From: an uncultured Pyrinomonas sp.
Lineage (GTDB): Bacteria; Acidobacteriota; Blastocatellia; Pyrinomonadales; Pyrinomonadaceae
NCBI GenBank assembly: GCA_937135995.1
Contig: CAKZOF010000345.1
Coordinates: forward strand, 1-6,707
DNA: 6,707 nucleotides
Direction: 5' to 3'
Shown: positions 1 to 5,609 of the stretch, piece after piece
Layout of the letters: each line of letters begins with the position of its first letter
How positions within the stretch are numbered: the first letter of the stretch is position 1
Program-made: the position numbers and the translations under genes
The notes under the pieces: model-generated
Databases searched by the model: none
Told to the model about the DNA's origin: nothing
The model's input: the letters and a program-made list of their open reading frames with translations, nothing else

Positions 1-726
1 GATCCGATGCATCCGACAGCCGCCGACTACGCGCGGGTCTTCCTGATGGCATCCGTCCCAGCGCTGGCTGCCGTCTGCGTCGCTGCTTTCGTCGTGCGCG
101 AAACGGCGGGCGCAAACGTGGGCGCGACGGCGGTTCGTCCGCAACTCTCTTTGCGCGGCTTCGACGCGAACTTTCGCCGTTTGCTGTTTATCCTCGCTCT
201 TTTCACGCTCTCGAACTCATCCGATGCTTTCTTGCTCTTGCGTGCGCAGGAAGCGGGCGTCGCCGTCGCTGCCTTGCCCGTGTTGTGGGCTGCGTTGCAC
301 GTGAGCAAAGTGACGAGTTCGCTCGTCGGCGGGAATCTGTCGGACCGCGTCGGACGCAAGCCGATGATCGTGATCGGCTGGGCGCTTTACGGAGCGGTGT
401 ATGTTGGTTTCGCGCTGGTCGAACGGGCGTGGGCGGCGTGGGCGCTCTTTCTCATCTACGGCTTCTACTTCGGTCTGACCGAAGGGGTGGAAAAAGCGCT
501 GGTCGCTGATCTGGTGCGCGCCGAGCAGCGCGGCACGGCTTACGGTCTGTACAACTTTGCGATCGGGGTCATGGTCTTTCCGGCCTCCTTGCTGATGGGC
601 GCGATGTGGAGTCTATTCGGCGCGCGCACGGCGTTTCTCGTCAGCGCTGGCGTCGGATTTTTCGCGGCCGCGCTCTTGGCCATTCTCGTGCGTTCGCCAG
701 GCGGCGAAAGTCGAGCAAGAGCATGA
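1..726 (+). CDS. MFS transporter, C-terminal half (5' end outside window)
   Basis: This is the C-terminal half of a 12-helix major facilitator superfamily secondary transporter of the inner membrane; its substrate cannot be read from the sequence. The frame is open from base 1, so the ATG at 7 is internal rather than a true start. Counting from that ATG, hydrophobic segments lie at about 13-30, 59-78, 86-107, 120-138, 143-157, 182-201 and 207-228, fitting the last helix of the first half plus helices 7-12. The MFS motif A, GGNLSDRVGRKP, sits at residues 108-119 in the loop between the second and third helices of this half, where the second copy of the motif is expected. A charged segment around GLTEGVEKALVADL (157-170) followed by RGTAYGLYN is typical of a bacterial MFS subgroup. 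The gene ends in TGA and converges on the DUF190 operon 56 bases away. The MFS call is firm; the specific subfamily is unknown. Confidence 0.9.
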   Translation, partial: DPMHPTAADYARVFLMASVPALAAVCVAAFVVRETAGANVGATAVRPQLSLRGFDANFRRLLFILALFTLSNSSDAFLLLRAQEAGVAVAALPVLWAALHVSKVTSSLVGGNLSDRVGRKPMIVIGWALYGAVYVGFALVERAWAAWALFLIYGFYFGLTEGVEKALVADLVRAEQRGTAYGLYNFAIGVMVFPASLLMGAMWSLFGARTAFLVSAGVGFFAAALLAILVRSPGGESRARA

Positions 727-782
727 ACGGCGGCCACACACACACAACGCGCTCGAGCGTGCTTCCCGTGTCTTCTCGATCT

Positions 783-1496
783 TCAATCGTTCGACTGCTT
801 TTCGGCCACGTGCGTGTACTTGATGATCTCAACGTCGGAGAGCACGACCAATCCTTCTGCGACCATCTCGTCCAGCACAGGGAGGATGGCTCGTATCTTT
901 TCTGCCGTATCGACCACCGTGATCATGATCGGCAGGTCGTGTGACAACCCGAGCCATCCCGAACGATGAACGCGCTGTGATCCGCCATAGCCCATCAGTC
1001 CGCGGTAAACGGTCGCGCCAGCGATGTCCATCATGCGCAGCTTTTTGACGATTGCTTCATAGAGCGGTTCACCTTCCCAGCGATCGTCCTCGCCGATGTA
1101 GATGCGCACCATCTTCGCGGCTCCTTCTAGCTTTTCGTGTTTCACTTCGCGCTTCTCCTTGGCTAACCCTGCGGCGTGTTTGACGACCTCGGTATCTTGA
1201 ACTTCGATCAATCCATGCTCGACCATCTCGTAGATCCAAGGGAGCAAGGCTTCGATCTTCTGGGCCGAATCGACGGCTTCGATCCTCATTGGCACATCAT
1301 CGGTGAGGCTGAAAAGGTGTGCCTCATGCAGCTTCCCGTTCGCGCCGTACCCGGCGACGGCGCGCGTCACGGTTGCTCCGGCGCACCCATGACGATGAAG
1401 GAATTTGACGATCGCTTCATAGGTTGGCTCGCCCTGGTAGTGCTGCGCAGCGTTGACGTAAACGATGAGCTTTTTAGCTGGCCCTCTTTCAAGCAT
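783..1496 (-). CDS. Tandem DUF190 (COG1993, PII-like) protein, two modules
   Basis: This 237-residue protein is made of two DUF190 modules, a family described as structurally PII-like (nitrogen-regulator fold) with no agreed biochemical role. Module 1 spans about residues 7-107 and module 2 about 127-227, joined by a charged Lys/Glu-rich linker (111-126). The modules align with an exact offset of 120 residues: GEPTYEAIV at 22-30 against GEPLYEAIV at 142-150, AGATV at 39-43 against 159-163, and GYG at 49-51 against 169-171. A usual DUF190 protein is one module of about 100-120 residues, so this is an internal duplication or fusion. The ATG overlaps the end of the upstream DUF190 gene by 8 bases (ATGCTTGA arrangement), which implies translational coupling and fixes the start. 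It is the last gene of the crcB operon, so it should be under fluoride-riboswitch control (inference). There is no signal peptide or membrane segment; it is likely cytoplasmic. Confidence 0.88.
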   Translation of the reverse strand: MLERGPAKKLIVYVNAAQHYQGEPTYEAIVKFLHRHGCAGATVTRAVAGYGANGKLHEAHLFSLTDDVPMRIEAVDSAQKIEALLPWIYEMVEHGLIEVQDTEVVKHAAGLAKEKREVKHEKLEGAAKMVRIYIGEDDRWEGEPLYEAIVKKLRMMDIAGATVYRGLMGYGGSQRVHRSGWLGLSHDLPIMITVVDTAEKIRAILPVLDEMVAEGLVVLSDVEIIKYTHVAEKQSND

Positions 1497-1893
1497 CGGT
1501 GTTTTCTCCCCCTCTTTTCAGGATCACGGTCGTCGGTTGAAGTTGCACGAGTCCATGTGGACCCAAGAGACGAGCGATGCGTTCAGCCGCCGCCCGCAGC
1601 TTCGCGCTCTCATCGATCGCTTCGATGATGATCGGCAGATTCTCCATCGTTACTTCATTCAAAGTGGAATGGATGATGCGATCAACCCCGTATCCCATCG
1701 CGCCTTTCTCCACAGTCGCGCCCATGATCTTCATTTCGCGCAACGCGTCGAGCACCAGATCGCAAAGCGAACGACGCCCGCGCCGCTCATCGCCCCCGAT
1801 GAACACGGTCATCTTCAGCGCGCTGCGCCGCTGACTCTTTGCTTCAACGGCGTTTCTTTCGATCCGTCCGCTGATCTCCTCGTGCAGATCCAT
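1489..1893 (-). CDS. Single-domain DUF190 (PII-like) protein
   Basis: This 134-residue protein carries one DUF190 module at about residues 27-127. Recognisable family positions are the opening strand MTVFIGG (28-34), GATVEKGAMGYG and the ENLPIIIEAID strand, ending in a VILKR strand. It is more divergent than the two modules of the neighbouring tandem protein: the GEPxYEAIV helix start is replaced by RRSLCDLVL. The first 26 residues form a charged extension (many Glu and Arg) not expected in a minimal family member. The upstream ATG at 1893 is preferred because GAGAGG lies about 10 bases before it, whereas the internal Met28 (base 1812) has no ribosome site. An internal start at Met28 remains possible. 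The gene follows crcB after 58 bases and overlaps the tandem DUF190 gene by 8 bases. Function is not known; placement suggests a role alongside fluoride export, as DUF190 genes are, from memory, often found near crcB. Confidence 0.82.
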   Translation of the reverse strand: MDLHEEISGRIERNAVEAKSQRRSALKMTVFIGGDERRGRRSLCDLVLDALREMKIMGATVEKGAMGYGVDRIIHSTLNEVTMENLPIIIEAIDESAKLRAAAERIARLLGPHGLVQLQPTTVILKRGGENTDA

Positions 1894-1925
1894 CGTCTCA
1901 CGCCTCTCGTTGTGATCACCCGGCG

Positions 1926-1943
1926 GTTCTCAGGCGTTCTCAG
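1926..1943. repeat. Short direct repeat between crcB and DUF190
   Basis: GTTCTCAG occurs at 1926-1933 and again at 1936-1943, a period of 10 bases, in the 58-base gap between crcB and the single DUF190 gene. On the operon strand it reads CTGAGAAC twice. It could be a helically phased protein site or a chance slippage product; nothing else supports a function. Confidence 0.4.
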
Positions 1944-1951
1944 CCGTGGTC

Positions 1952-2431
1952 CTAGTCGTCGAGTGATGCTCGGCTCGTTTCCGGCGCCTTCTCTTCAGAA
2001 GGCATCGCTCTTTCCATTTTGATGAGTTCGTTCAGCTTGGGTGCCTGCGCCATCCAGCGCGCCGCGAAGACGCCGCCCCAGACAGCCATTAAGCCGACGA
2101 CGAAACTCAGCGCAACGTAGAGCACGGCGCGAACGAAATCCTTCGCTTCGATGAGTTGTGCCGTCTCGTATTCGAAGGTCGAAAAGGTCGTGTAAGCGCC
2201 GACGAATCCGACGGCGATCAGCAACCTCAGATGCGGGTTGATCGCTAAACGCTCGGTTGCGAGCGTCAGGAAGAAGCCGATGATGAACGAACCGCTCGTG
2301 TTGATGACAAATGTCGCCGTCGGGAACGGGGCGGCGACGCGAGACAGCGCCGAACCGCTCAGGTAGTAGCGGAACACGGCTCCCAGCGCTCCACCAGCGG
2401 CCACTACCACATACTTCATCAAATCATCCAT
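1952..2431 (-). CDS. crcB: CrcB/Fluc fluoride ion channel
   Basis: This encodes a 159-residue Fluc-type fluoride channel, which lets fluoride leave the cytoplasm and works as an antiparallel dimer in known members. Four hydrophobic segments are visible at about 5-24, 38-58, 68-90 and 99-124. Family signatures are present in order: [10 protein letters not shown] (13-22), the TM2 asparagine N44 in FVINTSGSF, and [12 protein letters not shown] (75-86), in which F83 and F86 match the pore-lining 'Phe box' and the TTFS segment matches the central Na+ site region. The frame stays open for 107 more codons upstream, but that part runs through the riboswitch and is not coding. The ATG at 2431 is preceded by GGAG four bases upstream and starts just before TM1. 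A polar tail of about 33 residues (127-159, rich in Glu, Ser and Ala) extends past TM4 and is longer than in minimal homologs. It is the first gene of the operon with the two DUF190 genes. Confidence 0.95.
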   Translation of the reverse strand: MDDLMKYVVVAAGGALGAVFRYYLSGSALSRVAAPFPTATFVINTSGSFIIGFFLTLATERLAINPHLRLLIAVGFVGAYTTFSTFEYETAQLIEAKDFVRAVLYVALSFVVGLMAVWGGVFAARWMAQAPKLNELIKMERAMPSEEKAPETSRASLDD

Positions 2432-2463
2432 CGAACTCCGCTCCACTTCGATTTTCCCCCTGT

Positions 2464-2504
2464 AAACGCAAAGACTCCTCTTCAAACGCAGTTGAAAAGG
2501 AGTC
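2464..2504 (-). terminator. Riboswitch expression platform: intrinsic terminator
   Basis: On the - strand RNA, GACUCCU (2504-2498) pairs with AGGAGUC (2479-2473), U2497 wobbles with G2480, and UUCAA (2496-2492) pairs with UUGAA (2485-2481). This gives an uninterrupted 13-bp stem closed by a 6-base loop. It is followed by UUUGCGUUU, an imperfect U-tract. The 5' arm is the conserved 3' end of the fluoride aptamer, so the aptamer pseudoknot and this hairpin exclude each other. That is the arrangement of a fluoride ON switch acting by transcription attenuation; the Bacillus cereus crcB riboswitch has a very similar GACUCC...GGAGUC terminator. The interrupted U-tract is the only weak point. Confidence 0.85.
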
Positions 2505-2553
2505 ATCAATCTCGGAGTTGCCGAGATGGTTAAAAGGCGAACCCCATCGCCCC
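2496..2553 (-). promoter_or_regulatory. Fluoride riboswitch aptamer (crcB motif RNA)
   Basis: The - strand RNA carries the crcB-motif signature in order. A GGCGA/UCGCC stem (2551-2547 with 2540-2536) closes the loop UGGGGU. A UUUUAACC joiner follows, then a 7-bp hairpin AUCUCGG/CCGAGAU (2527-2521 with 2515-2509) with a CAACU loop, then the conserved UGAUGACUCCU. The loop bases GGGGU (2545-2541) can pair with ACUCC (2503-2499), with one G-U wobble, which is the expected ligand-stabilised pseudoknot. The signature matches the known GGCGAUGG-GUUCGCC ... UGAUGRCUCC consensus. The aptamer lies about 65 bases upstream of crcB, the gene most often controlled by this RNA class. It binds fluoride through Mg2+ ions in characterised members. 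Confidence 0.95.
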
Positions 2554-2568
2554 AGATTGTTCGTCGCC

Positions 2569-2597
2569 ATTTTACAACGCGAAGCGGTAATTCCGAA
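2569..2597 (-). promoter_or_regulatory. Probable promoter of the fluoride operon
   Basis: On the - strand TAAAAT (2574-2569) resembles a -10 box (5 of 6), and TTCGGA (2597-2592) lies 17 bases upstream as a weak -35 (3 of 6). Transcription would start around 2561, just before the aptamer, which begins near 2553. The position relative to the riboswitch is the main support. Confidence 0.5.
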
Positions 2598-2620
2598 AGT
2601 GAATCCGGTCGCGCAGGAGT

Positions 2621-2650
2621 TTGGCTCGTTCGCCGCCGAGCGAGTATGAT
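2621..2650 (+). promoter_or_regulatory. Possible promoter of the cupin gene
   Basis: TTGGCT (2621-2626; 4 of 6 to a -35) and TATGAT (2645-2650; 5 of 6 to a -10) are separated by 18 bases. The predicted transcript would begin near 2657, leaving a leader of about 37 bases before the ATG at 2694 or almost none before the ATG at 2661. It is divergent from, and does not overlap, the fluoride operon promoter. Confidence 0.4.
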
Positions 2651-2693
2651 TGATTCTCCGATGATCACGCGACGAGGGCTTCGTGAATCCCCT

Positions 2694-2993
2694 ATGCGAG
2701 TAGAACGATGGGGCGGGACTGGGAAACCGGACGCGCGCCAGTTGCGGCGCAAGATGGAGGCGGAAGGCTACAGCGTCTTCGAGTGGAGCGATCCGCCCGG
2801 GAGGGTCTACGCTCCGCACGCGCATCCGGAAGATCAATCACACTGGGTCATCAGCGGCGCCATCGCGCTCGAAGTCAATGGCGAGGAGTACGTTTTGCGC
2901 GCTGGCGATCGTGACTATCTTCCCGCTGGAACAATCCATGCGGCGCGCGTCGTCGGCGACGAGCCGGTGGTCTATTTGATCGGCGCAAAATAA
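2694..2993 (+). CDS. Small single-domain cupin protein
   Basis: A 99-residue cupin, a small beta-barrel fold that usually holds a divalent metal; no specific reaction can be assigned. Motif 1 is seen as [15 protein letters not shown] (41-55), with H42 and H44 as likely metal ligands. The acidic ligand usually found four to five residues on is Q48 here, while E46 and H50 are nearby. Motif 2 is [14 protein letters not shown] (71-84), with H82 as the third histidine. The frame is open from 2526, but its first part runs over the complement of the riboswitch and promoter and is not believable as coding. ATG 2694 (start MRVERW) puts the domain close to the N-terminus. ATG 2661 (110 residues) is an alternative, and neither start has a well-spaced ribosome site. 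It is transcribed away from crcB, and a hairpin follows its stop. A storage, sensor or isomerase-like role is possible but unproven. Confidence 0.75.
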   Translation: MRVERWGGTGKPDARQLRRKMEAEGYSVFEWSDPPGRVYAPHAHPEDQSHWVISGAIALEVNGEEYVLRAGDRDYLPAGTIHAARVVGDEPVVYLIGAK

Positions 2994-3008
2994 TGGGGTA
3001 GCAGTCTC

Positions 3009-3036
3009 CGCCCGCGATTCAGCTCCGTAGCGGGCG
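3009..3036. other. Hairpin after the cupin gene
   Basis: CGCCCGC (3009-3015) and GCGGGCG (3030-3036) form a perfect 7-bp GC stem with a 14-base loop, starting 15 bases after the cupin stop. No T-run follows on the + strand, so it is not a canonical intrinsic terminator; it may still mark the transcript end. The rest of the 122-base gap to the polymerase gene shows no convincing promoter. Confidence 0.35.
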
Positions 3037-3115
3037 AAGATCTCTTCTCCGGTCGAGCGCGCTGGATCCAAACGGATATCGACCGTGGTTCCCGTGAGCG
3101 GGGCACGAGGTGGCG

Positions 3116-4885
3116 ATGACGGGTGAATACAGACTCATCACGAACGAAGAAGAGTTGCGATGCGCGGTCGAGCGGTTGCAAACGCACGGGGCGATCGGTT
3201 TCGACACCGAAACGACCGACCTCGATCCGTACCGCGGTCGCTTGCGTCTGGTACAACTCGCCACGCCCGAGGAGACCTACGTCATCGATCTCGCCAAGTT
3301 CACGGACAGGCCACGCGAGCACGCCGGCCTCGATCCGTTGCGGCGTTTGCTTGCGGCTGACCGCCCGGTCAAGATCGCGCACAACGCGAAGTTCGACCTC
3401 AAATGGACGCGCCACCATCTCGGCGTCGACATCGGCATGGTCTTCGATACCCTGCTCGCCAGTCAGTTGCTCTCCGCCGGGCTGGACGAAAGGCACAATC
3501 TCGATGCCGTGATGACGCGCTACCTCGGCGAGAGCGTGGACAAAACAGAGCGGGGAAGCGACTGGAGCGGCGAACTGAGCGAAGCGCAGTTGAGCTACGC
3601 GGCGCGCGACGTGGCGTTGCTCGTCCGCTTGCGCGAGGTGATGGTCGAAAGGTTGAAGGTCGAAGGGTTGGTCCAGTGCGCGCGGCTCGAATTCGAGTGC
3701 GTGCCAGCGACGGCGGCGCTAGAGTTGGCGGGGTTCTACCTTGATCGCGAGCGCTGGTGCGAACAGATGGCTGCCGTGGAACGCCAACGAGCCGCGATCG
3801 CCGCCGAATTGCAGGAGATGCTCGCCGAAGGTGCGGCCCAAGGGATGCTCTTTGCCGGCGCGCGAACGGAGATCAATCTGGATTCGCACGCGCAGTTGAC
3901 CGAAGCGCTGCGCCGGTTGGGGGTGCCTGTGCCGGATTCGACGCGCAACTGGCGGTTGCAGCCGTTGGCAGCGAAGTATCCGGTGGTCGCCAAACTGCTC
4001 GAATACCGCACGGTGCAGAAAGCGATGACCAGCTTCGGGCAGAACTTCCTCGACGCCATCAACCCCGCGACCGGGCGCATTCACGCGAACTTCCATCAAA
4101 TCGGTGCGCCCACCGGGCGGTATGCTTGCGTCGATCCCAACATTCAGCAGATCCCGCACGCGCTGGAGTACCGACGCTGCTTCCGCGCCCCCCAAGGGAG
4201 AAAGCTCATCACGTGCGATTTCTCGCAGATCGAACTACGCATTCTCGCCGAATACTCCAAGGATCAGAACTTCATCGAAGCTTTTCTCTCGGGAACAGAT
4301 TTCCACCGGACCACGGCGGCGCAGGTCTTTCGTCTCGCACCTGATGAGGTGACGTCTGAACAACGCTCGTTCGCCAAGCGACTGAACTTCGGCGTCGTCT
4401 ATGGCATCGGTACGTCGCGCTTCGCTCTGATGACCGGACTATCGGAAAAGGAAGCGGAAGAAGTGATGCGACGTTATTTTGCGACCTATCCGGCGCTCGA
4501 GGCGTGGCTCAAAGAGGCCGGGCGGCGCGCCGTGCGCGAGCGCGAAACACGGACTATGTCCGGACGAAAAGCGCGCTTCGCGTTCGATCCGGAAGATAAA
4601 AAGGCTACGTCGCTCGTCGAGCGCAACGGCAAGAACACGCCGATTCAAGGGACGAGCGCTGATATCCTCAAACGCGCGCTTCACTTGCTCCATGAGGAGT
4701 TGCGCGGGACGTCGGCTGAGATCGTCAACATCGTGCACGACGAAGTTGTGGTCGAAGCGGATGCCGACCAAGCCGAAGAAGTGGCCGCCAAGGTAGAGCG
4801 TGCGATGCAAGCTGCGGGCGAAGAGTACGTCAAGGTTGTCCCAGTAGTGGTCGAGTCGCGCATCTCGGATGAGTGGTTGAAGTAG
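3116..4885 (+). CDS. Family A DNA polymerase with 3'-5' exonuclease, lacking 5' nuclease
   Basis: This 589-residue enzyme resembles the Klenow fragment of DNA polymerase I: DNA-templated synthesis with proofreading. The proofreading domain (about 1-190) keeps its metal-binding residues: Exo I FDTETTDLD with D30 and E32, Exo II NAKFD with D94, and Exo III YAARD with Y161 and D165. The polymerase domain (about 240-589) has TGRYACVDPNIQQIP, motif A DFSQIELRI with D368, the O-helix R417, K421, F425, Y429 spaced by four (F425 is the position that disfavours dideoxynucleotides in E. coli Pol I), NTPIQGTSADILKRA, and motif C VHDEVVVE with D542. No 5'-3' exonuclease/FEN domain precedes it; the bases upstream are intergenic. 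ATG 3116 is chosen because GAGG lies five bases before it; a GTG at 3110 overlaps that site and would add two residues. Stand-alone enzymes of this layout are known in Aquificales and some phages. It may be the main Pol I or a second repair copy. All catalytic residues look intact. Confidence 0.95.
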   Translation: MTGEYRLITNEEELRCAVERLQTHGAIGFDTETTDLDPYRGRLRLVQLATPEETYVIDLAKFTDRPREHAGLDPLRRLLAADRPVKIAHNAKFDLKWTRHHLGVDIGMVFDTLLASQLLSAGLDERHNLDAVMTRYLGESVDKTERGSDWSGELSEAQLSYAARDVALLVRLREVMVERLKVEGLVQCARLEFECVPATAALELAGFYLDRERWCEQMAAVERQRAAIAAELQEMLAEGAAQGMLFAGARTEINLDSHAQLTEALRRLGVPVPDSTRNWRLQPLAAKYPVVAKLLEYRTVQKAMTSFGQNFLDAINPATGRIHANFHQIGAPTGRYACVDPNIQQIPHALEYRRCFRAPQGRKLITCDFSQIELRILAEYSKDQNFIEAFLSGTDFHRTTAAQVFRLAPDEVTSEQRSFAKRLNFGVVYGIGTSRFALMTGLSEKEAEEVMRRYFATYPALEAWLKEAGRRAVRERETRTMSGRKARFAFDPEDKKATSLVERNGKNTPIQGTSADILKRALHLLHEELRGTSAEIVNIVHDEVVVEADADQAEEVAAKVERAMQAAGEEYVKVVPVVVESRISDEWLK

Positions 4886-4986
4886 GATGGCGCGAAGAGC
4901 AAAGGGGCAATCGAGCGGCTCTCACTTCATCCAGCGTGGTCTTTGAAGCGCGGCGGTCCAGCAAGACCTGTCAGGCACAAAACGCT

Positions 4987-5015
4987 GTGAAAAAAGAGGC
5001 CGCATCGGATACAAT
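4987..5015 (+). promoter_or_regulatory. Probable promoter of the DUF1232 gene
   Basis: GTGAAA (4987-4992; 4 of 6 to the -35 consensus) and TACAAT (5010-5015; 5 of 6 to the -10) are spaced by 17 bases. A start near 5022 would leave about 26 bases of leader containing GAGGTGG before the ATG at 5048. This suggests the gene is not simply read through from the polymerase gene 162 bases upstream. Confidence 0.55.
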
Positions 5016-5047
5016 TCGCGTTGGATCCTTCAGCGAGGTGGCAGGCG

Positions 5048-5503
5048 ATGCGAAAGGGAGAAGCGAAACGACGGCTCAAAGAGTTGCTTCTGTTCTTCCC
5101 GAATCTGGTGCGACTCTCAGGCGAGTTGATGGCGGACCGGCGCGTGCCGAAGACGGAACGGGCGTTGCTGGCTGCCGCTTTTCTATACGCGATCACGCCG
5201 CTCGACTTTCTGCCCGACTTCATTCCTTTCCTCGGACAGGTGGACGACGCCTACTTGATCGCTTTGACGGTGTTGCGTCTGTTGAACAAAACGGACGAGC
5301 GCGTGATTCGTGAACATTGGCACGGCGGCGGCGACGTCGTGCCGCTGGTGCGTGCGTTGGCGAAGGCGGCGCCCGTGGTCTTGCCCGATAAGGTGACGCG
5401 CGTGCTTTCCGAAAGCATCGCGCCCGGAGCGGCTTTGGGCAAAAAGCTGTGGCGCAAGATCAAACCGGCGGCGCTTGCGAAACAGGGCGCGCACGTCTCG
5501 TGA
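5048..5503 (+). CDS. DUF1232 (YkvA-type) small membrane-associated protein
   Basis: A 151-residue protein with a DUF1232 domain at about residues 38-76. The hallmark is AITPLDFLPDFIPFLGQVDD (48-67), matching the family pattern of S/T-P-x-D-x-x-P-D followed by P...G...DD, inside a hydrophobic stretch that may lie on or in the membrane (about 39-79). The basic N-terminus (RKGEAKRRLK) and the basic C-terminus (KKLWRKIKP) flank it. The family has no settled function; some members are studied as membrane proteins of stress or envelope context. ATG 5048 is chosen over the upstream TTG (5021) because GAGGTGG precedes it and the predicted promoter start would fall at the TTG. The C-terminal 70 residues beyond the domain are not recognised. 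It stands between the polymerase and the convergent mpl gene. Confidence 0.85.
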   Translation: MRKGEAKRRLKELLLFFPNLVRLSGELMADRRVPKTERALLAAAFLYAITPLDFLPDFIPFLGQVDDAYLIALTVLRLLNKTDERVIREHWHGGGDVVPLVRALAKAAPVVLPDKVTRVLSESIAPGAALGKKLWRKIKPAALAKQGAHVS

Positions 5504-5560
5504 ACATTTGAGCTTCTCGGCGACTGGGCGGTTCCGAGGACGCGATGCGAGGCGCTGCCG

Positions 5561-5582
5561 CGCGAGGTTGAAGGTCCTCGCG
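5561..5582. other. Hairpin between convergent genes
   Basis: CGCGAGG (5561-5567) and CCTCGCG (5576-5582) make a perfect 7-bp stem with an 8-base loop in the 106-base gap between the ends of DUF1232 (+) and mpl (-). Its site fits a shared transcription end, but neither strand has a U-tract after it, so a Rho-independent terminator is not proven. Confidence 0.4.
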
Positions 5583-5609
5583 TCGCAACAAGACAGCACG
5601 GCTGGGCAT

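Noticed and set aside
733..746. Short CA dinucleotide run between the MFS gene and the DUF190 operon
   Set aside because: It has only about six repeat units and no flanking structure; probably chance or a minor slippage tract.
739..760. CGCTCGAGCG palindrome as a bidirectional terminator
   Set aside because: The perfect palindrome leaves no loop, the reduced stem is only about 4 bp, and no U-tract follows.
1465..2022. 185-codon + strand open frame across the DUF190/crcB region
   Set aside because: It is antisense to the well-supported DUF190 and crcB genes, and its translation matches no family; it is a GC-rich shadow frame.
2526..2693. Longer start for the cupin gene
   Set aside because: The segment is the complement of the riboswitch and promoter region, is Arg/Ser-rich without domain character, and lies largely before the predicted transcript start.
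2432..2752. 107-codon N-terminal extension of the crcB frame
   Set aside because: It runs through the fluoride aptamer, terminator and promoter, has no membrane or domain features, and the ATG at 2431 has a good ribosome site.
3719..4195. 158-codon - strand open frame inside the polymerase gene
   Set aside because: It is antisense to conserved polymerase motifs with no recognisable protein features.
4886..5047. Possible small RNA or terminator after the polymerase gene
   Set aside because: I found only 4-5 bp stems and no T-run; the only supported element is the promoter-like pair at 4987-5015.
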